A stretch of DNA of 64,000 bases from Pseudomonas lalucatii (GCF_018398425.1 NZ_JADPMV010000001.1:2666001-2730000), one strand, 5' to 3'. Counted from the stretch's first letter, positions 47,183 through 60,215 are shown. The notes: generated from the sequence alone by a model not told the origin. Translations and numbers: made by a program.

Positions 47183-48556
47183 TTAGAAGAAGGTTAGCCC
47201 GACCTGGAACAGGCTTTCCGCCGCGCGGATGTATTTCTTGTCGACCAGGAACAGGATCACGTGGTCGCCGGACTCGATCACCGTGTCGTCGTGGGCGATC
47301 AGCACCTCCTCGTCGCGGATGATCGCGCCGATGGTGGTGCCCGGCGGCAGGGCGATCTCCTCGATCATGCGCCCGACCACCTTGCTCGACTTGGCGTCGC
47401 CGTGGGCGATGGCCTCGATGGCCTCGGCCGCGCCGCGGCGCAGCGAGTGCACGCTCTCGATGTCGCCGCGGCGCACGTGGGTCAGCAGGGTGCCGATGGT
47501 GGCCAGCTGCGGGCTGATGGCGATGTCGATCTCGCCGCCCTGGACCAGGTCGACATAGGCCGGGTTGTTGATGATGGTCATCACCTTGCGCGCGCCGAGA
47601 CGCTTGGCCAGCAGCGAGGACATGATGTTGGCCTCGTCGTCGTTGGTCAGGGCGAGGAAGATGTCGGCGTCGTTGATGTTCTCTTCCACCAGCAGGTCGC
47701 GGTCCGAGGCGCTGCCCTGCAGCACCACGGTGCTGTCCAGGTTCTCCGACAGGTAGCGGCAGCGCGCCGGATTCATCTCGATGATCTTCACCTGGTAGCG
47801 GCTCTCGATGGCTTCGGCCAGGCGCTCGCCGATATGCCCGCCGCCGGCGATCACCACCCGCTTGTAGCTGTCCTCGAGACGGCGCATCTCGCTCATCACC
47901 GCGCGGATATGGGCCTTGGCGGCGATGAAGAACACCTCGTCGTCGGCCTCGATCACCGTATCGCCCTTGGGCATGATCGGCCGGTTGCGGCGGAAGATCG
48001 CCGCCACCCGGGTGTCGACGTTGGGCATGTGCTCGCGTAGCTGCTTGAGCTGCTGGCCCACCAGCGGGCCGCCGTAGTAGGCCCTGACCGCCACCAGCTG
48101 GGCCTTGCCCTCGGCGAAGTCGATCACCTGCAGGGCGCCGGGGTACTCGATCAGGCGCTTGATGTAGTTGGTCACCACCTGTTCCGGGCTGATCAGCACG
48201 TCCACCGGGATGGATTCGTTGTTGAACAGGCCGCTGCGGGTCAGGTAGGCGGCCTCGCGCACCCGGGCGATCTTGGTCGGGGTGTGGAACAGGGTGTAGG
48301 CCACCTGGCAGGCGATCATGTTGACTTCGTCGCTGTTGGTCACCGCCACCAGCATGTCGGCGTCGTCCGCGCCGGCCTGGCGCAGCACCGCCGGAAACGA
48401 GCCGCGGCCCTGCACGGTGCGGATGTCCAGGCGGTCGCCGAGCTCGCGCAGGCGGTCGCCGTCGGTGTCGACCACGGTGATGTCGTTGGCCTCGCTGGCC
48501 AGGTGTTCCGCCAGGGTGCCACCGACCTGGCCGGCGCCGAGAATGATGATCTTCAT
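47183..48556 (-). CDS. trkA: Trk potassium uptake regulatory protein TrkA
   Basis: 457 residues, two RCK repeats each with an NAD-binding Rossmann fold ([36 protein letters not shown]) and an RCK_C domain. Gates the TrkH/TrkG potassium channels. Twelve bases after rsmB. Confidence 0.96.
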   Translation of the reverse strand: MKIIILGAGQVGGTLAEHLASEANDITVVDTDGDRLRELGDRLDIRTVQGRGSFPAVLRQAGADDADMLVAVTNSDEVNMIACQVAYTLFHTPTKIARVREAAYLTRSGLFNNESIPVDVLISPEQVVTNYIKRLIEYPGALQVIDFAEGKAQLVAVRAYYGGPLVGQQLKQLREHMPNVDTRVAAIFRRNRPIMPKGDTVIEADDEVFFIAAKAHIRAVMSEMRRLEDSYKRVVIAGGGHIGERLAEAIESRYQVKIIEMNPARCRYLSENLDSTVVLQGSASDRDLLVEENINDADIFLALTNDDEANIMSSLLAKRLGARKVMTIINNPAYVDLVQGGEIDIAISPQLATIGTLLTHVRRGDIESVHSLRRGAAEAIEAIAHGDAKSSKVVGRMIEEIALPPGTTIGAIIRDEEVLIAHDDTVIESGDHVILFLVDKKYIRAAESLFQVGLTFF

Positions 48557-48568
48557 CCGCTCTGTTCC

Positions 48569-49879
48569 TCAGCCGCGATCGGCGGCGATCTTGATCAGCT
48601 TGGCATAGTAGAAGCCGTCATGGCCGTCCGCCTGGGCGAGCAGCTGGCGGCCGTGGGGCTGCTTCAGGCCGAATGGCCCGGCGATATCCAGCTCGCGGGC
48701 ACCGGGGGTGCGGGCGAGGAAGGCGGCGATCACCTCGGTGTTTTCCGTCGGCAGGGTCGAGCAGGTGGCGTAGAGCAGGATGCCACCCACCGCCAGGGTC
48801 GGCCACAGGGCGTCGAGCAACTCGCCCTGCAGCTGCGCCAGGGCGGGAATGTCCGCGGCCTGGCGGGTCAGCTTGATGTCCGGGTGGCGGCGGATCACCC
48901 CGGTGGCGGAACAGGGCGCATCCAGCAGGATGCGCTGGTACGCCTGGCCGTCCCACCAGCTGTCTATGGCACGGGCATCGGCGGCGATCAGCTCGGCTTG
49001 CAGGCCGAGCCGCTCGAGGTTCTCGCGCACCCGCACCAGGCGCTTCTCTTCCAGGTCCACCGCCACCACCGCGGCCAGCCCGGGCTGCGCCTCGAGCAGG
49101 TGGCAGGTCTTGCCGCCCGGCGCGCAGCAGGCGTCGAGCACCCGTTGCCCGGGCGCCAGCTCGAGCAGTTCGGCGGCCAGTTGGGCGGCTTCGTCCTGCA
49201 CGCTGACCCGGCCTGCGGCGAAGCCCGGCAGGCTGGTCACGTCGCAGGCCTGGACCAGGCGGATGCCGTCGCGGCTGTAGGCGCAGGGCTCGGCGGCGAA
49301 GCCGGCGGCGCGCAGTTCCTCCAGGTACTGGTCGCGGCTGCCGTGGCGCCGGTTGACCCGCAGAATCAGCGGCGGATGGGCGTTGTTGGCCGCGCAGATG
49401 GCCTGCCAGTGTTCGGGCCAGTGGGCCTTCAGGGCCTTCTGCAGCCAGCGCGGGTGGGCGCTGTGCAGCACCGGGTCGCGCTCGAGGCTGGCGATGAGGC
49501 TGTCGCCCTCGCGCTGGGCGTTGCGCAGCACGGCATTGAGCAGGCCCTTGGCCGAGGATTTCTTCAGTTTGTCGGCGCAGCCCACGGTCTCGCCGATCGC
49601 CGCATGGGCCGGGATGCGCGTGTAGAACAGCTGGTACAGGCCGATCAGCAGCAGGGCCTCGAGGTCGCGGTCGGCGGCCTTGAAGGGTTTCTGCAGCAGC
49701 TTGTCCGCCAGCAGGGCCAGACGCGGCTGCCAGCGGGCGGTGCCGAAGGCCAGATCCTGGGCCAGGCCGCGGTCGCGCGGCTCGACCTTGTCCAGCAGCG
49801 GCGGCAGGCTGCTGCCCAGCGAGGCCTTGCCGCCGAGCACGCTGGCCAGGGCGCGGGCGGCGGCCAGGCGCGGGTTCAT
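48569..49879 (-). CDS. rsmB: 16S rRNA m5C967 methyltransferase
   Basis: 436 residues. N-terminal NusB-like RNA-binding domain, C-terminal methyltransferase with [32 protein letters not shown] and the catalytic-cysteine motif [11 protein letters not shown]. The ATG at 49879 has GAGG at ideal distance; an ATG two codons upstream is too close to it. Follows fmt by 13 bases. Confidence 0.94.
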   Translation of the reverse strand: MNPRLAAARALASVLGGKASLGSSLPPLLDKVEPRDRGLAQDLAFGTARWQPRLALLADKLLQKPFKAADRDLEALLLIGLYQLFYTRIPAHAAIGETVGCADKLKKSSAKGLLNAVLRNAQREGDSLIASLERDPVLHSAHPRWLQKALKAHWPEHWQAICAANNAHPPLILRVNRRHGSRDQYLEELRAAGFAAEPCAYSRDGIRLVQACDVTSLPGFAAGRVSVQDEAAQLAAELLELAPGQRVLDACCAPGGKTCHLLEAQPGLAAVVAVDLEEKRLVRVRENLERLGLQAELIAADARAIDSWWDGQAYQRILLDAPCSATGVIRRHPDIKLTRQAADIPALAQLQGELLDALWPTLAVGGILLYATCSTLPTENTEVIAAFLARTPGARELDIAGPFGLKQPHGRQLLAQADGHDGFYYAKLIKIAADRG

Positions 49880-49892
49880 TGGCATGCCCTCA

Positions 49893-50834
49893 TCACTGCA
49901 GCACCGTGCCGATGGCGAACTGCTCGCGGCGGCTGTTGTACAGGTCGGCGAAGGCCAGGGCCTTGCCGCCGGGCAGCTGCAGGCGGGTCAGGCGCAGGGC
50001 GCCGCTGCCGCAGGCCACCGTCAGGCCGTCCTTGCTGGCGGCGAGTATCTGCCCCGGCGTACCCCGCTCGTCCACCCGCTGCGCGGCGAGGACCTTGAGT
50101 GGCGCGCCGGCGAGGCTGCTGTGGCAGATCGGCCAGGGGTTGAAGGCGCGGATCAGCCGCTCCAGCTCGGCGGCCGGGCGCTGCCAGTCGAGGCGCGCCT
50201 CGTCCTTGTTCAGCTTGTGCGCGTAGGTGGCCAGGCCGTCGTCCTGCACCGCGCCGACCAGGGTGCCGGCGGCCAGGCCGGCGATGGCCTGGACCACCGC
50301 CGGCGGCCCCAGTTCGGCGAGGCGGTCGTGCAGGCTGCCGCCGGTGTCCCCGGCGCTGATCGGCGTGCTGGTCTTGAGCAGCATGGGCCCTGTGTCCAGG
50401 CCGGCCTCCATGCGCATCACCGTCACCCCGCTCTCCTCGTCGCCGGCCTCTATGGCGCGCTGGATCGGCGCCGCGCCGCGCCAGCGCGGCAGCAAGGATG
50501 CGTGGCTGTTGATGCAGCCCAGGCGCGGGATGTCGAGCACCGCCTGCGGCAGGATCAGGCCATAGGCCACCACCACCATCAGGTCGGGCGCCAGCGCCGC
50601 CAGCTCGGCCTGGGCCGCCGGGTCGCGCAGGGACAGGGGCTGGTAGACCGGGATCGCATGCTGCAGCGCCAGTTGCTTGACCGGGCTGGGGGTCAGCTTC
50701 TGCCCGCGCCCGGCGGGACGGTCCGGCTGGCTGTAGACGGCGACGATCTGGTGCGGGGTGTCGAGCAGGGCCTTGAGGTGCTCGGCGGCGAATTCCGGGG
50801 TGCCGGCGAAGACGATGCGCAGTGCTTCAGTCAT
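49893..50834 (-). CDS. fmt: Methionyl-tRNA formyltransferase
   Basis: 313 residues. Formylates initiator Met-t[20 protein letters not shown] at the N-terminus; catalytic region [21 protein letters not shown]-terminal OB-like domain. A strong hairpin with a T-rich tail lies just before its start (50852-50875). Confidence 0.96.
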   Translation of the reverse strand: MTEALRIVFAGTPEFAAEHLKALLDTPHQIVAVYSQPDRPAGRGQKLTPSPVKQLALQHAIPVYQPLSLRDPAAQAELAALAPDLMVVVAYGLILPQAVLDIPRLGCINSHASLLPRWRGAAPIQRAIEAGDEESGVTVMRMEAGLDTGPMLLKTSTPISAGDTGGSLHDRLAELGPPAVVQAIAGLAAGTLVGAVQDDGLATYAHKLNKDEARLDWQRPAAELERLIRAFNPWPICHSSLAGAPLKVLAAQRVDERGTPGQILAASKDGLTVACGSGALRLTRLQLPGGKALAFADLYNSRREQFAIGTVLQ

Positions 50835-50839
50835 GGGCT

Positions 50840-50875
50840 CTCGCTAAAGAAAAAGGCTTGCCGCGGCAAGCCTTT
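50840..50875 (-). terminator. Terminator-like hairpin between def and fmt
   Basis: A perfect 24-base palindrome (AAAGGCTTGCCG and its complement) at 50852-50875, followed on the minus strand by TTTTCTTT. It lies 15 bases after the def stop and only about 18 bases before the fmt start. Confidence 0.65.
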
Positions 50876-50889
50876 ATGGAAGTCGTGGG

Positions 50890-51396
50890 TCAGGCCCGCT
50901 GGCGGTGTTGCTTTTCCAGCTTCTTCTTGATGCGATCACGCTTGAGCGTCGACAGGTAGTCGACGAACAGCTTGCCGTTGAGGTGGTCGCACTCGTGCTG
51001 GATGCACACCGCCAGCAGGCCTTCGGCGACCAGCTCGAAGGGCTGGCCATCGCGGTCCAGCGCCTTGATCCTGACCTTCTGCGGGCGGTCGACGTTCTCG
51101 TAGAAACCGGGCACCGACAGGCAGCCTTCCTGGTACTGGTCCATCTCGTCGGTCAGGGTCTCGAACTCGGGGTTGATGAACACCCGCGGCTCGGAACGGT
51201 CTTCCGACAGGTCCATCACCACCACGCGCTTGTGCACGTTGACCTGGGTCGCGGCGAGGCCGATGCCCGGGGCTTCGTACATGGTTTCGAACATGTCGTC
51301 GATCAGCTGGCGCAGGGCGTCATCGACCACGTCCACCGGCTTGGCGATGGTGCGCAGGCGCGGATCGGGGAATTCGAGGATGTTCAGGATGGCCAT
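50890..51396 (-). CDS. def: Peptide deformylase
   Basis: 168 residues. Removes the formyl group from new proteins. All three motifs: GIGLAATQ (45-52), EGCLSVPG with metal ligand C92, and QHECDHLNG with H134, E135 and H138. The ATG at 51396 gives [15 protein letters not shown]. Confidence 0.96.
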   Translation of the reverse strand: MAILNILEFPDPRLRTIAKPVDVVDDALRQLIDDMFETMYEAPGIGLAATQVNVHKRVVVMDLSEDRSEPRVFINPEFETLTDEMDQYQEGCLSVPGFYENVDRPQKVRIKALDRDGQPFELVAEGLLAVCIQHECDHLNGKLFVDYLSTLKRDRIKKKLEKQHRQRA

Positions 51397-51551
51397 AATT
51401 GGGTTTGTGATGCACTTGTGGAATAAAGTCAAAATCCGCTGCTAAGATGATGAGCAGCATTGAAAAACGGCTTCACGCCGCTGTTTCACTGGGTTTCAGT
51501 CGCGGCGCCAGGGCGCTCCACGTGAAGACACATAATAAAGGGATTCACCGT

Positions 51552-52577
51552 ATGAGGAAATCACTACTCGCCCTGCTGCTGCTCGCCGCAGGCGGCTTGG
51601 CCCAGGCCGAAGTGCAGCTCAAGGAAGGTCACCCCGACCGTTACACCGTGGTCAAGGGCGATACCCTCTGGGACATTTCCGGTCGATTCCTCAGTCAGCC
51701 GTGGAAGTGGCCGGAGATCTGGCACGCCAACCCGCAGGTGGAGAATCCCCACCTCATCTACCCCGGCGATGAACTCAGCCTGGTCTACGTCGACGGCCAG
51801 CCGCGCCTGGTGCTCAATCGCGGCGAGTCGCGCGGCACCATCAAGCTGTCGCCCAAGGTGCGCGTCACGCCGATGGCCGAGGCCATCCCGACCATTCCGC
51901 TGGAGGCGATCAACAGCTTCCTGCTGAGCAACCGCATCGTCGATACCCCGGAGCAGTTCCAGGGCGCGCCCTATGTGGTCGCCGGCAACGCCGAGCGCGT
52001 GGTCAGCGGCGCCGGCGACCGCGTCTATGCCCGCGGCCAGTTCGATGAAGGCGCGCCGGTGTACGGCATCTTCCGCCAGGGCAAGACCTATATCGATCCG
52101 GAGACCCAGGAGTTTCTCGGGATCAACGCCGACGACATCGGCGGCGGTGAGATCGTCGCCGAGGAAGGCGACATCGGCACCATGAACCTGACCCGCTCGA
52201 CCCAGGAGGTACGCCTCGGCGACCGCCTGTTCCCCACCGAGGAGCGGGCGATCAACTCGACCTTCATGCCCAGCGAGCCGGCCAACGACATTAACGGCCT
52301 GATCCTCGACGTGCCGCGCGGGGTGACCCAGGTCGGCCAGTTCGACGTGGTCACCCTGAACAAGGGAATCCGTGACGGCCTGGAGGTGGGCAACGTGCTG
52401 GCGGTGTACAAGACCGGCGAAACCGTGCGCGACCGGGTCACCGGCGAAGCGGTGAAGATTCCCGATGAGCGGGCCGGTCTGCTGATGGTGTTCCGCACCT
52501 ACGACAAGCTCAGCTATGGCCTGGTGCTCGGCGCCACCCGCTCTCTCGAGCTGTTGGACAAGGTGCGCAACCCGTAA
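51552..52577 (+). CDS. LysM-domain secreted protein
   Basis: 341 residues. Signal peptide MRKSLLALLLLAAGGLAQA; LysM peptidoglycan-binding domain at about 29-78 (RYTVVKGDTLWDISGRFL ... LIYPGDEL). The rest is a conserved Pseudomonas region without catalytic motifs. Divergent from def and followed by a terminator; likely periplasmic, bound to the cell wall. Function not established. Confidence 0.88.
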   Translation: MRKSLLALLLLAAGGLAQAEVQLKEGHPDRYTVVKGDTLWDISGRFLSQPWKWPEIWHANPQVENPHLIYPGDELSLVYVDGQPRLVLNRGESRGTIKLSPKVRVTPMAEAIPTIPLEAINSFLLSNRIVDTPEQFQGAPYVVAGNAERVVSGAGDRVYARGQFDEGAPVYGIFRQGKTYIDPETQEFLGINADDIGGGEIVAEEGDIGTMNLTRSTQEVRLGDRLFPTEERAINSTFMPSEPANDINGLILDVPRGVTQVGQFDVVTLNKGIRDGLEVGNVLAVYKTGETVRDRVTGEAVKIPDERAGLLMVFRTYDKLSYGLVLGATRSLELLDKVRNP

Positions 52578-52587
52578 CAGCGAAAAG

Positions 52588-52609
52588 CCCCGCCAATGCG
52601 GGGTTTTTT
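52588..52609 (+). terminator. Terminator after the LysM gene
   Basis: CCCCGC-CAAT-GCGGGG followed by T6. Confidence 0.92.
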
Positions 52610-52662
52610 CTGCCTGCCGCTAGCTGCCGTCAGCGCGGCGCGACCGATCAAGGATGATCAGC

Positions 52663-53775
52663 ATGTCGCAACCTTTCAGCCCCAGCATGTCTCCCGCCGA
52701 ATGCGCGGCCCGTCTGCGCCTGCATGCCCTGCCGGAGCTGGGGCCGCGGCGTTTCCGCAGGCTGCTGGCCGCATTCAAGTCCGCCTCGGCCGCCCTCAGC
52801 GCCCCGGCCAGTGCCTGGCGGGCCCTGGGCCTGCCGGCGGCCTGTGCCGAGGCGCGGCGCAGCGCCGAGGTGCGCGAGCGCGCCGCGTCCGCCCTGGCCT
52901 GGCTGGACAGGCCCGGTCATCACCTGCTGATGTGGGACGACCCGGCCTATCCGGGCCTGCTGGCCGAGTTGGCCGACGCCCCGCCGCTGCTGTTCGTCGC
53001 CGGTGATCCCGGCCTGCTCGAGCGGCCGCAACTGGCCATGGTCGGCAGTCGCCGCGCCTCGCGTCCCGGCCTGGACTGTGCCCGCAGCTTCGCCAGCAGC
53101 CTGGCCGGCGGCGGCTTCGTGATCACCAGCGGCCTGGCCCTGGGCATCGACGGTGCGGCCCACCAGGGCGCGCTGGAGGCGAACGGCAAGACCGTCGCGG
53201 TGCTGGGCACCGGCCTGGGGCACATCTATCCGGCGCGGCACCAGCGACTGGCGGCGGAGATCGTCGAGCGCGGCGGAGCCCTGGTCTCCGAGCTGCCGCT
53301 GGACTGTCCGCCCCAGGCCAGCAACTTTCCCCGGCGCAACCGCATCATCAGCGGCCTGTCCCTCGGCGTGCTGGTGGTCGAGGCCAGCCCCTCCAGCGGT
53401 TCCCTGATCACCGCCCGCCTGGCCGCAGAGCAGGGCCGCGAGGTGTATGCGATTCCCGGCTCCATCCACCATCCCGGGGCGCGCGGCTGTCACCAGCTGA
53501 TTCGCGAAGGCGCCATCCTGGTGGAAAGCATCGAGCACATTCTCGAGGCCCTGCGCGGCTGGCAGGTCCAGCCTGCCGCGGCGGCCGCGCCGACTGCGCC
53601 GCTGCAGCCAGGCCATCCCCTGCTCGACCTGCTGCTCGCCGCCCCGCACAGCAGCGAGGCCCTGGCCTCGGCCAGTGGCTGGCCGCTGGCCGAGGTCCTG
53701 GCCGCCTTGACCGAGCTGGAGCTGGAGGGACGCATCGCCCGCGACGGCAGCCGTTGGGTCGGCCTTGCCGGCTGA
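52663..53775 (+). CDS. dprA: DNA-processing protein DprA (Smf)
   Basis: 370 residues. Loads RecA on incoming single-stranded DNA. Rossmann-like core with [41 protein letters not shown] and [11 protein letters not shown]-terminal winged-helix (DprA_WH) domain. The ATG at 52663 has AAGGA eight bases upstream; the ATG at 52654 overlaps that site. Confidence 0.93.
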   Translation: MSQPFSPSMSPAECAARLRLHALPELGPRRFRRLLAAFKSASAALSAPASAWRALGLPAACAEARRSAEVRERAASALAWLDRPGHHLLMWDDPAYPGLLAELADAPPLLFVAGDPGLLERPQLAMVGSRRASRPGLDCARSFASSLAGGGFVITSGLALGIDGAAHQGALEANGKTVAVLGTGLGHIYPARHQRLAAEIVERGGALVSELPLDCPPQASNFPRRNRIISGLSLGVLVVEASPSSGSLITARLAAEQGREVYAIPGSIHHPGARGCHQLIREGAILVESIEHILEALRGWQVQPAAAAAPTAPLQPGHPLLDLLLAAPHSSEALASASGWPLAEVLAALTELELEGRIARDGSRWVGLAG

Positions 53776-53848
53776 GCCGCAGTACGGTTTCTCAAGCGAC
53801 GGCAAGCTTGGATACACTGCGCCGCAGTGGATTTCCGGAGAGCGGCAG

Positions 53849-54406
53849 ATGGTCAGCAGTTGGCAGGTGCAACAGGCGGCGCGGGTGGTACGGCAGGGCG
53901 GCGTCATCGCCTACCCCACCGAGGCGGTATGGGGATTGGGCTGCGACCCTTGGGACGAGCTGGCGGTGGAACGCCTGCTGGCGCTCAAGGAGCGGCCCGT
54001 GGAGAAGGGCCTGATCCTGGTGGCGGACCGCATCGAGCAGTTCGACTTCCTGCTCGAGGACCTGCCGGAGGTCTGGCGCGAGCGCCTGGCCGGCAGCTGG
54101 CCGGGGCCGAACACCTGGCTGGTGCCGCACCAGCGGCGTCTGCCCGAGTGGATCAGCGGCCGCCATGCCAGCGTGGCCCTGCGGGTCAGCGATCATCCCC
54201 TGGTGCGCGCCCTGTGCGCCCTCACCGGCCCGCTGGTGTCGACCTCGGCCAACCCGGCCGGGCGGCCGGCGGCGCGCAGCCGCCTGCGGGTCGAGCAGTA
54301 CTTCCCGCGGCAGCTGGACAAGGTGCTCGGCGGCGCCCTGGGCGGGCGCAAGAACCCCAGCCTGATCCGCGACCTGGTCAGCGGCGAGGTGATTCGTCCT
54401 TCCTGA
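53849..54406 (+). CDS. tsaC: Threonylcarbamoyl-AMP synthase TsaC
   Basis: 185 residues, YrdC/Sua5 domain for the t6A modification of t[19 protein letters not shown] and [12 protein letters not shown] are the substrate-binding motifs. The ATG at 53849 gives the typical family length. Confidence 0.93.
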   Translation: MVSSWQVQQAARVVRQGGVIAYPTEAVWGLGCDPWDELAVERLLALKERPVEKGLILVADRIEQFDFLLEDLPEVWRERLAGSWPGPNTWLVPHQRRLPEWISGRHASVALRVSDHPLVRALCALTGPLVSTSANPAGRPAARSRLRVEQYFPRQLDKVLGGALGGRKNPSLIRDLVSGEVIRPS

Positions 54407-54420
54407 GCCTGTCCGGGGGC

Positions 54421-54537
54421 GTAGGCTGGGTTAGGCGCGAAGATCGGCTTCGCCGACAGCAATCGATCCCTGTTACGCGGCGAGCAAACACCGTGCAGGC
54501 ATGCAGGTTGCCGTGGTTCGCCGCCAACCCACCCTAT
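54421..54537. repeat. MITE-like intergenic repeat with inverted ends
   Basis: Arms of about 20 bases: GTAGGCTGGGTTAGGCGCGAA (54421-54441) against the complement of 54517-54537 (ATAGGGTGGGTTGGCGGCGAA), with a 75-base centre. Non-coding, between the convergent tsaC and qor genes. Confidence 0.5.
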
Positions 54538-54540
54538 AAT

Positions 54541-56628
<2,088 letters not shown>

Positions 56629-56629
<1 letters not shown>

Positions 56630-57453
56630 TGGACCGCTATGGCGTATTCGGCAATCCCATCGGCCACAGCAAGTCGCCGCTGATCCACCGCCTGTTCGCC
56701 GCGCAGACCGGCCAGCAGTTGAGCTACGAGGCGCTGCTGGCGCCGCTGGAAGACTTCCCCGGCTTCGCCCGGGCCTTCTTCGTCGGGGGCCGCGGCGCCA
56801 ACGTCACCGTGCCGTTCAAGGAGCAGGCCTTCCAGCTGGCCGACGAGTTGAGCGAGCGGGCCCGCCGCGCCGGCGCGGTGAATACCCTGAGCAAGCGCGC
56901 GGACGGCAGCCTGTTCGGCGACAACACCGACGGCGCCGGTCTGGTGCGCGACCTGACGGTCAATGCCGGCCTGGACCTGGGCGGCAAGCGCATCCTCCTG
57001 CTCGGCGCCGGCGGCGCGGTGCGCGGCGTGCTCGAGCCGCTGCTGGCGCAGCAGCCGGCGGCCCTGGTGATCGCCAACCGCACGGTGGCCAAGGCCGAAC
57101 AGCTGGCCGCCGAGTTCGCCGACCTCGGCCCGCTGGTGGCCAGCGGCTTCGACTGGATAGACGCGCCGGTGGACCTGATCGTCAACGGCACCTCGGCCAG
57201 CCTGGCCGGTGAGCTGCCGCCGATCGCCGCCAGCCTGATCGCCCCCGGTCGGACGATTTGCTACGACATGATGTACGCCCGCCACGCCACCGCCTTCAAT
57301 GCCTGGGCCGCCGAGCAGGGGGCGGCGCGCACCCTGGATGGGCTGGGCATGCTGGTGGAGCAGGCCGCGGAGGCCTTCCAGCTGTGGCGCGGGGTGCGCC
57401 CGGACAGCGCACCGGTGCTGGCCGAACTGCGCCGCCAGCTGCAGCAGGGATAA
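56629..57453 (+). CDS. aroE: Shikimate dehydrogenase (NADP+)
   Basis: 274 residues. [16 protein letters not shown] and [21 protein letters not shown] (catalytic lysine in VPFK); NADP motif [27 protein letters not shown]. Aromatic amino-acid synthesis. Translationally coupled to hemF. Confidence 0.96.
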
Positions 57454-57458
57454 ATCCG

Positions 57459-57478
57459 TAGGGTGCGCTGTGCGCACC
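57459..57478. repeat. Short GTAGGGTGCGC-type repeat after aroE
   Basis: GTAGG followed by the hairpin GGTGCGC-TGT-GCGCACC at 57462-57478, between the convergent aroE and SulP genes. Same style as the other GTAGGG elements. Confidence 0.4.
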
Positions 57479-57536
57479 GATGCAACGGCATGGCCAAGAC
57501 CTTCGGCGAGCCGATGGCGCGCGTGGCGCCGCCTGC

Positions 57537-59108
57537 CTAGTCCTCGAACTGCACCGGGCAGCGCTCGGCGCCTTCGAGCTTGTGGATCTCCTCGATCACC
57601 TGGGGCCGGGCGCGACGCAGCACCAGGCTGCGGTGCTGCGCCTGCAGGCGCCGCGCTTCCTGGTGCAGCATCTCGACCCCGGCGTAGTCGATGAAGTTGA
57701 CGTGGTGGGCGTCGATGATCACCCGCTCGCCGCCGCTGCGTTGCAGCAGTTGCTGCAGGTAGTGGCAGGCGCCGAAGAAGATCGAGCCCTCGACCCGCAA
57801 CAGCTCCTCCTCGCCCTCCTGCCAGAACTTCACCCGCGGCTGCGAGGTGCGCTTGAGGTAGAAGAACAGCGAGGCCAGCACCCCGGCGTAGATCGCCGTC
57901 TGCAGCTCCAGCAGCAGGGTCGCCAGCAGGGTCAGGGCCATCACCAGGAACTCCGCGCGGCTGACCCGGAACAGCGCCCGCGCACCGGCGATATCCACCA
58001 GGCCCCAGCAGATCAGCAGGATGCCGGCGGCCATGGACGGCAATGGAATCAGCGCGATCAGGCGGGCACCGAACAGGGCGAACAGCGCCACCAGCAGCGC
58101 GGAGAACACCCCGGCCAGGGGCGAACGGGCGCCGGCCTGCAGGTTCAGCGCCGAACGGGTGAAGGAGCCGGCCGAGAGGAAGCCGGAGAACCAGGGGCCG
58201 ACCAGGTTGGACAGGCCCTGGGCGCGCACGTCCTGGTTGGCGTCGAGAAACTGCTGGGACTTGCCGGCCAGGGCGCGGGCGATCGACAGGCTGGTGACCA
58301 GGCCGAGCATGCCGCAGGCCACCGCCGCCGGCAGCAGCTGCAGCAGGCTGGTCAGGTCGAACTGCAGCGGGCTGAACGGCGGCAGGCGGCCCTCGAAGGC
58401 GCTGACCAGGGCGATGCCGGAGGTCAGCCGTTGCGGCAGCAGCAGGACCACCAGGCTGCCACCGACCAGCCCCAGCAGCAGCGCCGGCAGGCGTGGCCAC
58501 AGCCGGCGGATCAGCAGGCTCAGGCCGAGGGTGAACAGGGCCAGGGCCAGGGCGCGCCAGTCGCTCTCCGGCAGATGCTCGCCGATGTTCAGCAGGGTGG
58601 CCAGGGCCGTGGCCTGGCTCGGCACGCTGATGCCGAGCAGGTTGGGCAGCTGGCCGAGGGCGATGACCACGGCGGCGCCCATGGTGAAGCCCAGCACCAC
58701 CGAATGGGAGACGAAATTGACCAGGGCGCCGAAGCGCAGCAGGCCGAGCAGCCACTGGAACAGCCCGGCGACGAAGGTCAGCAGCAGCACCCGGGCGATG
58801 AACTCGTCGCTGCCGGGGGCGGCGAAGGGGCTGACGCTGGTGAAGATGACGATGGCGATCGCCGCGGTCGGCCCGCAGATCAGGTGCCAGGACGAGCCCC
58901 ACAGGCAGGCGATGATCACCGGCACTATGGCCGCATACAGGCCGTATTCGGCCGGCAGGCCGGCGATCAGGGCGTAGGCGATGGACTGCGGCAGGGCCAG
59001 GATGGCGCCGCTCAGGCCCACCAGCAGGTCGTTGCCGAGGCTGCGCCGGCTGAGGTTGGGCAACCATCTGAGGAAGGGCAGCAGGGTCTGGCGGTCGGGT
59101 AACGGCAT
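57537..59108 (-). CDS. SulP-family anion transporter with STAS domain
   Basis: 523 residues. About 12 membrane helices, sulfate-transporter signature SIAYALIAGLPAEYGLYAAIVP at about 40-61, and a C-terminal STAS domain from about 410 (VEGSIFFGACHYL, VNFIDYAGVEMLHQE). Next to the choline-sulfate genes, so it may move sulfate released by BetC, or another oxyanion; transport direction cannot be told. Confidence 0.88.
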   Translation of the reverse strand: MPLPDRQTLLPFLRWLPNLSRRSLGNDLLVGLSGAILALPQSIAYALIAGLPAEYGLYAAIVPVIIACLWGSSWHLICGPTAAIAIVIFTSVSPFAAPGSDEFIARVLLLTFVAGLFQWLLGLLRFGALVNFVSHSVVLGFTMGAAVVIALGQLPNLLGISVPSQATALATLLNIGEHLPESDWRALALALFTLGLSLLIRRLWPRLPALLLGLVGGSLVVLLLPQRLTSGIALVSAFEGRLPPFSPLQFDLTSLLQLLPAAVACGMLGLVTSLSIARALAGKSQQFLDANQDVRAQGLSNLVGPWFSGFLSAGSFTRSALNLQAGARSPLAGVFSALLVALFALFGARLIALIPLPSMAAGILLICWGLVDIAGARALFRVSRAEFLVMALTLLATLLLELQTAIYAGVLASLFFYLKRTSQPRVKFWQEGEEELLRVEGSIFFGACHYLQQLLQRSGGERVIIDAHHVNFIDYAGVEMLHQEARRLQAQHRSLVLRRARPQVIEEIHKLEGAERCPVQFED

Positions 59109-59120
59109 CGGTGTCGTTCT

Positions 59121-59178
59121 GTGGGAGGGTGGGCTTGCGGCCCACCGCGTGCGAGAAGGGTAGGCCGAAGCCTACCCT
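59121..59178. repeat. GTGGGAGGGTGGG-type repeat ending in a strong hairpin
   Basis: Repeat-like block GTGGGAGGGTGGGCTTGCGG... followed by AGGGTAGGC-CGAA-GCCTACCCT (59157-59178). On the minus strand this is a UUCG-loop hairpin just after the choX stop; it probably ends the betC-choX transcript, though the T run is short. Confidence 0.5.
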
Positions 59179-59199
59179 ACGCCAAGTTTACCGAGCGGC

Positions 59200-60126
59200 T
59201 CAGAGCCGTGCCTTCACCGCCGCCAGGGCATCGCCGCCGTCGCGGGTGGTGACGCCCTGCAGCCAGCCGTCGAGCACCGCCGGGTTGGCCTTGAGCCAGG
59301 CCTTGATCGCCTCGGCATTGCTCGCCTGCTTGCTCAGCACCTGGTTCATGATGCTGTTCTCCATGTCCTGGGTGAAGGCGAGGTTGCTCAGCAGCTTGCC
59401 GACGTTCGGGCACTGCGCGGCGTAGTCCTTGCGCGCCAGGGTGTTGACGTTGCCGCTCTCGCCGAAATACTTCTCGCCGCCGCGCAGGTACTGCATGTCG
59501 TAGTTGACGTTCATCGGATGCGGGGTCCAGCCGAGGAACACCACGAACTGCTCGCGCTTCACCGCGCGGCCGACCTGCACCAGCATGGCCTGCTCGCTGG
59601 ACTCCACCAGCTTCCAGTCGCCCAGGCCGAACTCGTCGGCCTCGATCATCTGGCGGATCGACTCGTTGGCCGGCGAGCCGGAGGCGATGCCGTAGAGCTT
59701 GCGGTCGAACTTGTCGGCGTGCCGGTCGAGGTCGGCGAAGGTCTTCACCCCGGCCTCGTAGGCATAGCTCGGCACGGCCAGGGTGTATTCGGTGCCGCTG
59801 AGGTTCTGCGCCAGCTTGTCCACCGCGCCGCTGGCGACGAACTTGTCGTAGTTGTCCTGCTGGGCCGGCATCCAGTTGCCGAGGAACACGTCGACCTGGC
59901 CCTTCTGCAGGCCGGCGAAGATGATCGGCACCGCCAGGGTCTGGCTCTGCGCCTTGTAGCCGAGGCCCTCGAGCAGGAAGCTGGCGATGCCGTTGGTCAC
60001 GGCGATGTCGCTCCAGCCCGGATCGCCGAGTTTCACCGTGGCGCAGCGGGCGTCTTCGGCCTGAGCGTGAAAGGCGCCGGCGGCCAGGATCAGGCCGGCG
60101 GCCAGGATGGTGCTGAATGTTTTCAT
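59200..60126 (-). CDS. choX: Choline ABC transporter substrate-binding protein
   Basis: 308 residues with a signal peptide (MKTFSTILAAGLILAAGAFHAQA). OpuAC-type glycine betaine/choline-binding fold; VKLGDPGWSDIAVTNGIASFLLEGLGY at the N-terminus, FLGNWMPAQ and FLGWTPHPMN carry the aromatic residues that cage the quaternary amine. No ABC permease or ATPase gene adjoins. It follows betC by 89 bases and is probably co-transcribed, suggesting capture of choline or choline-O-sulfate. Confidence 0.9.
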   Translation of the reverse strand: MKTFSTILAAGLILAAGAFHAQAEDARCATVKLGDPGWSDIAVTNGIASFLLEGLGYKAQSQTLAVPIIFAGLQKGQVDVFLGNWMPAQQDNYDKFVASGAVDKLAQNLSGTEYTLAVPSYAYEAGVKTFADLDRHADKFDRKLYGIASGSPANESIRQMIEADEFGLGDWKLVESSEQAMLVQVGRAVKREQFVVFLGWTPHPMNVNYDMQYLRGGEKYFGESGNVNTLARKDYAAQCPNVGKLLSNLAFTQDMENSIMNQVLSKQASNAEAIKAWLKANPAVLDGWLQGVTTRDGGDALAAVKARL

Positions 60127-60215
60127 GCCTGCATTCCCCTCTAGGGTTGTTGTTCTGGGTGTGGAGTGGCGACTTGCCGCCGGCGCCACGCGGGCGCCGG
60201 CGGCGGCGCGCAAGC

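Noticed and set aside
51514-51529. parS-like CTCCACGTGAAG upstream of the LysM gene
   Set aside because: Several mismatches in both arms of the palindrome.
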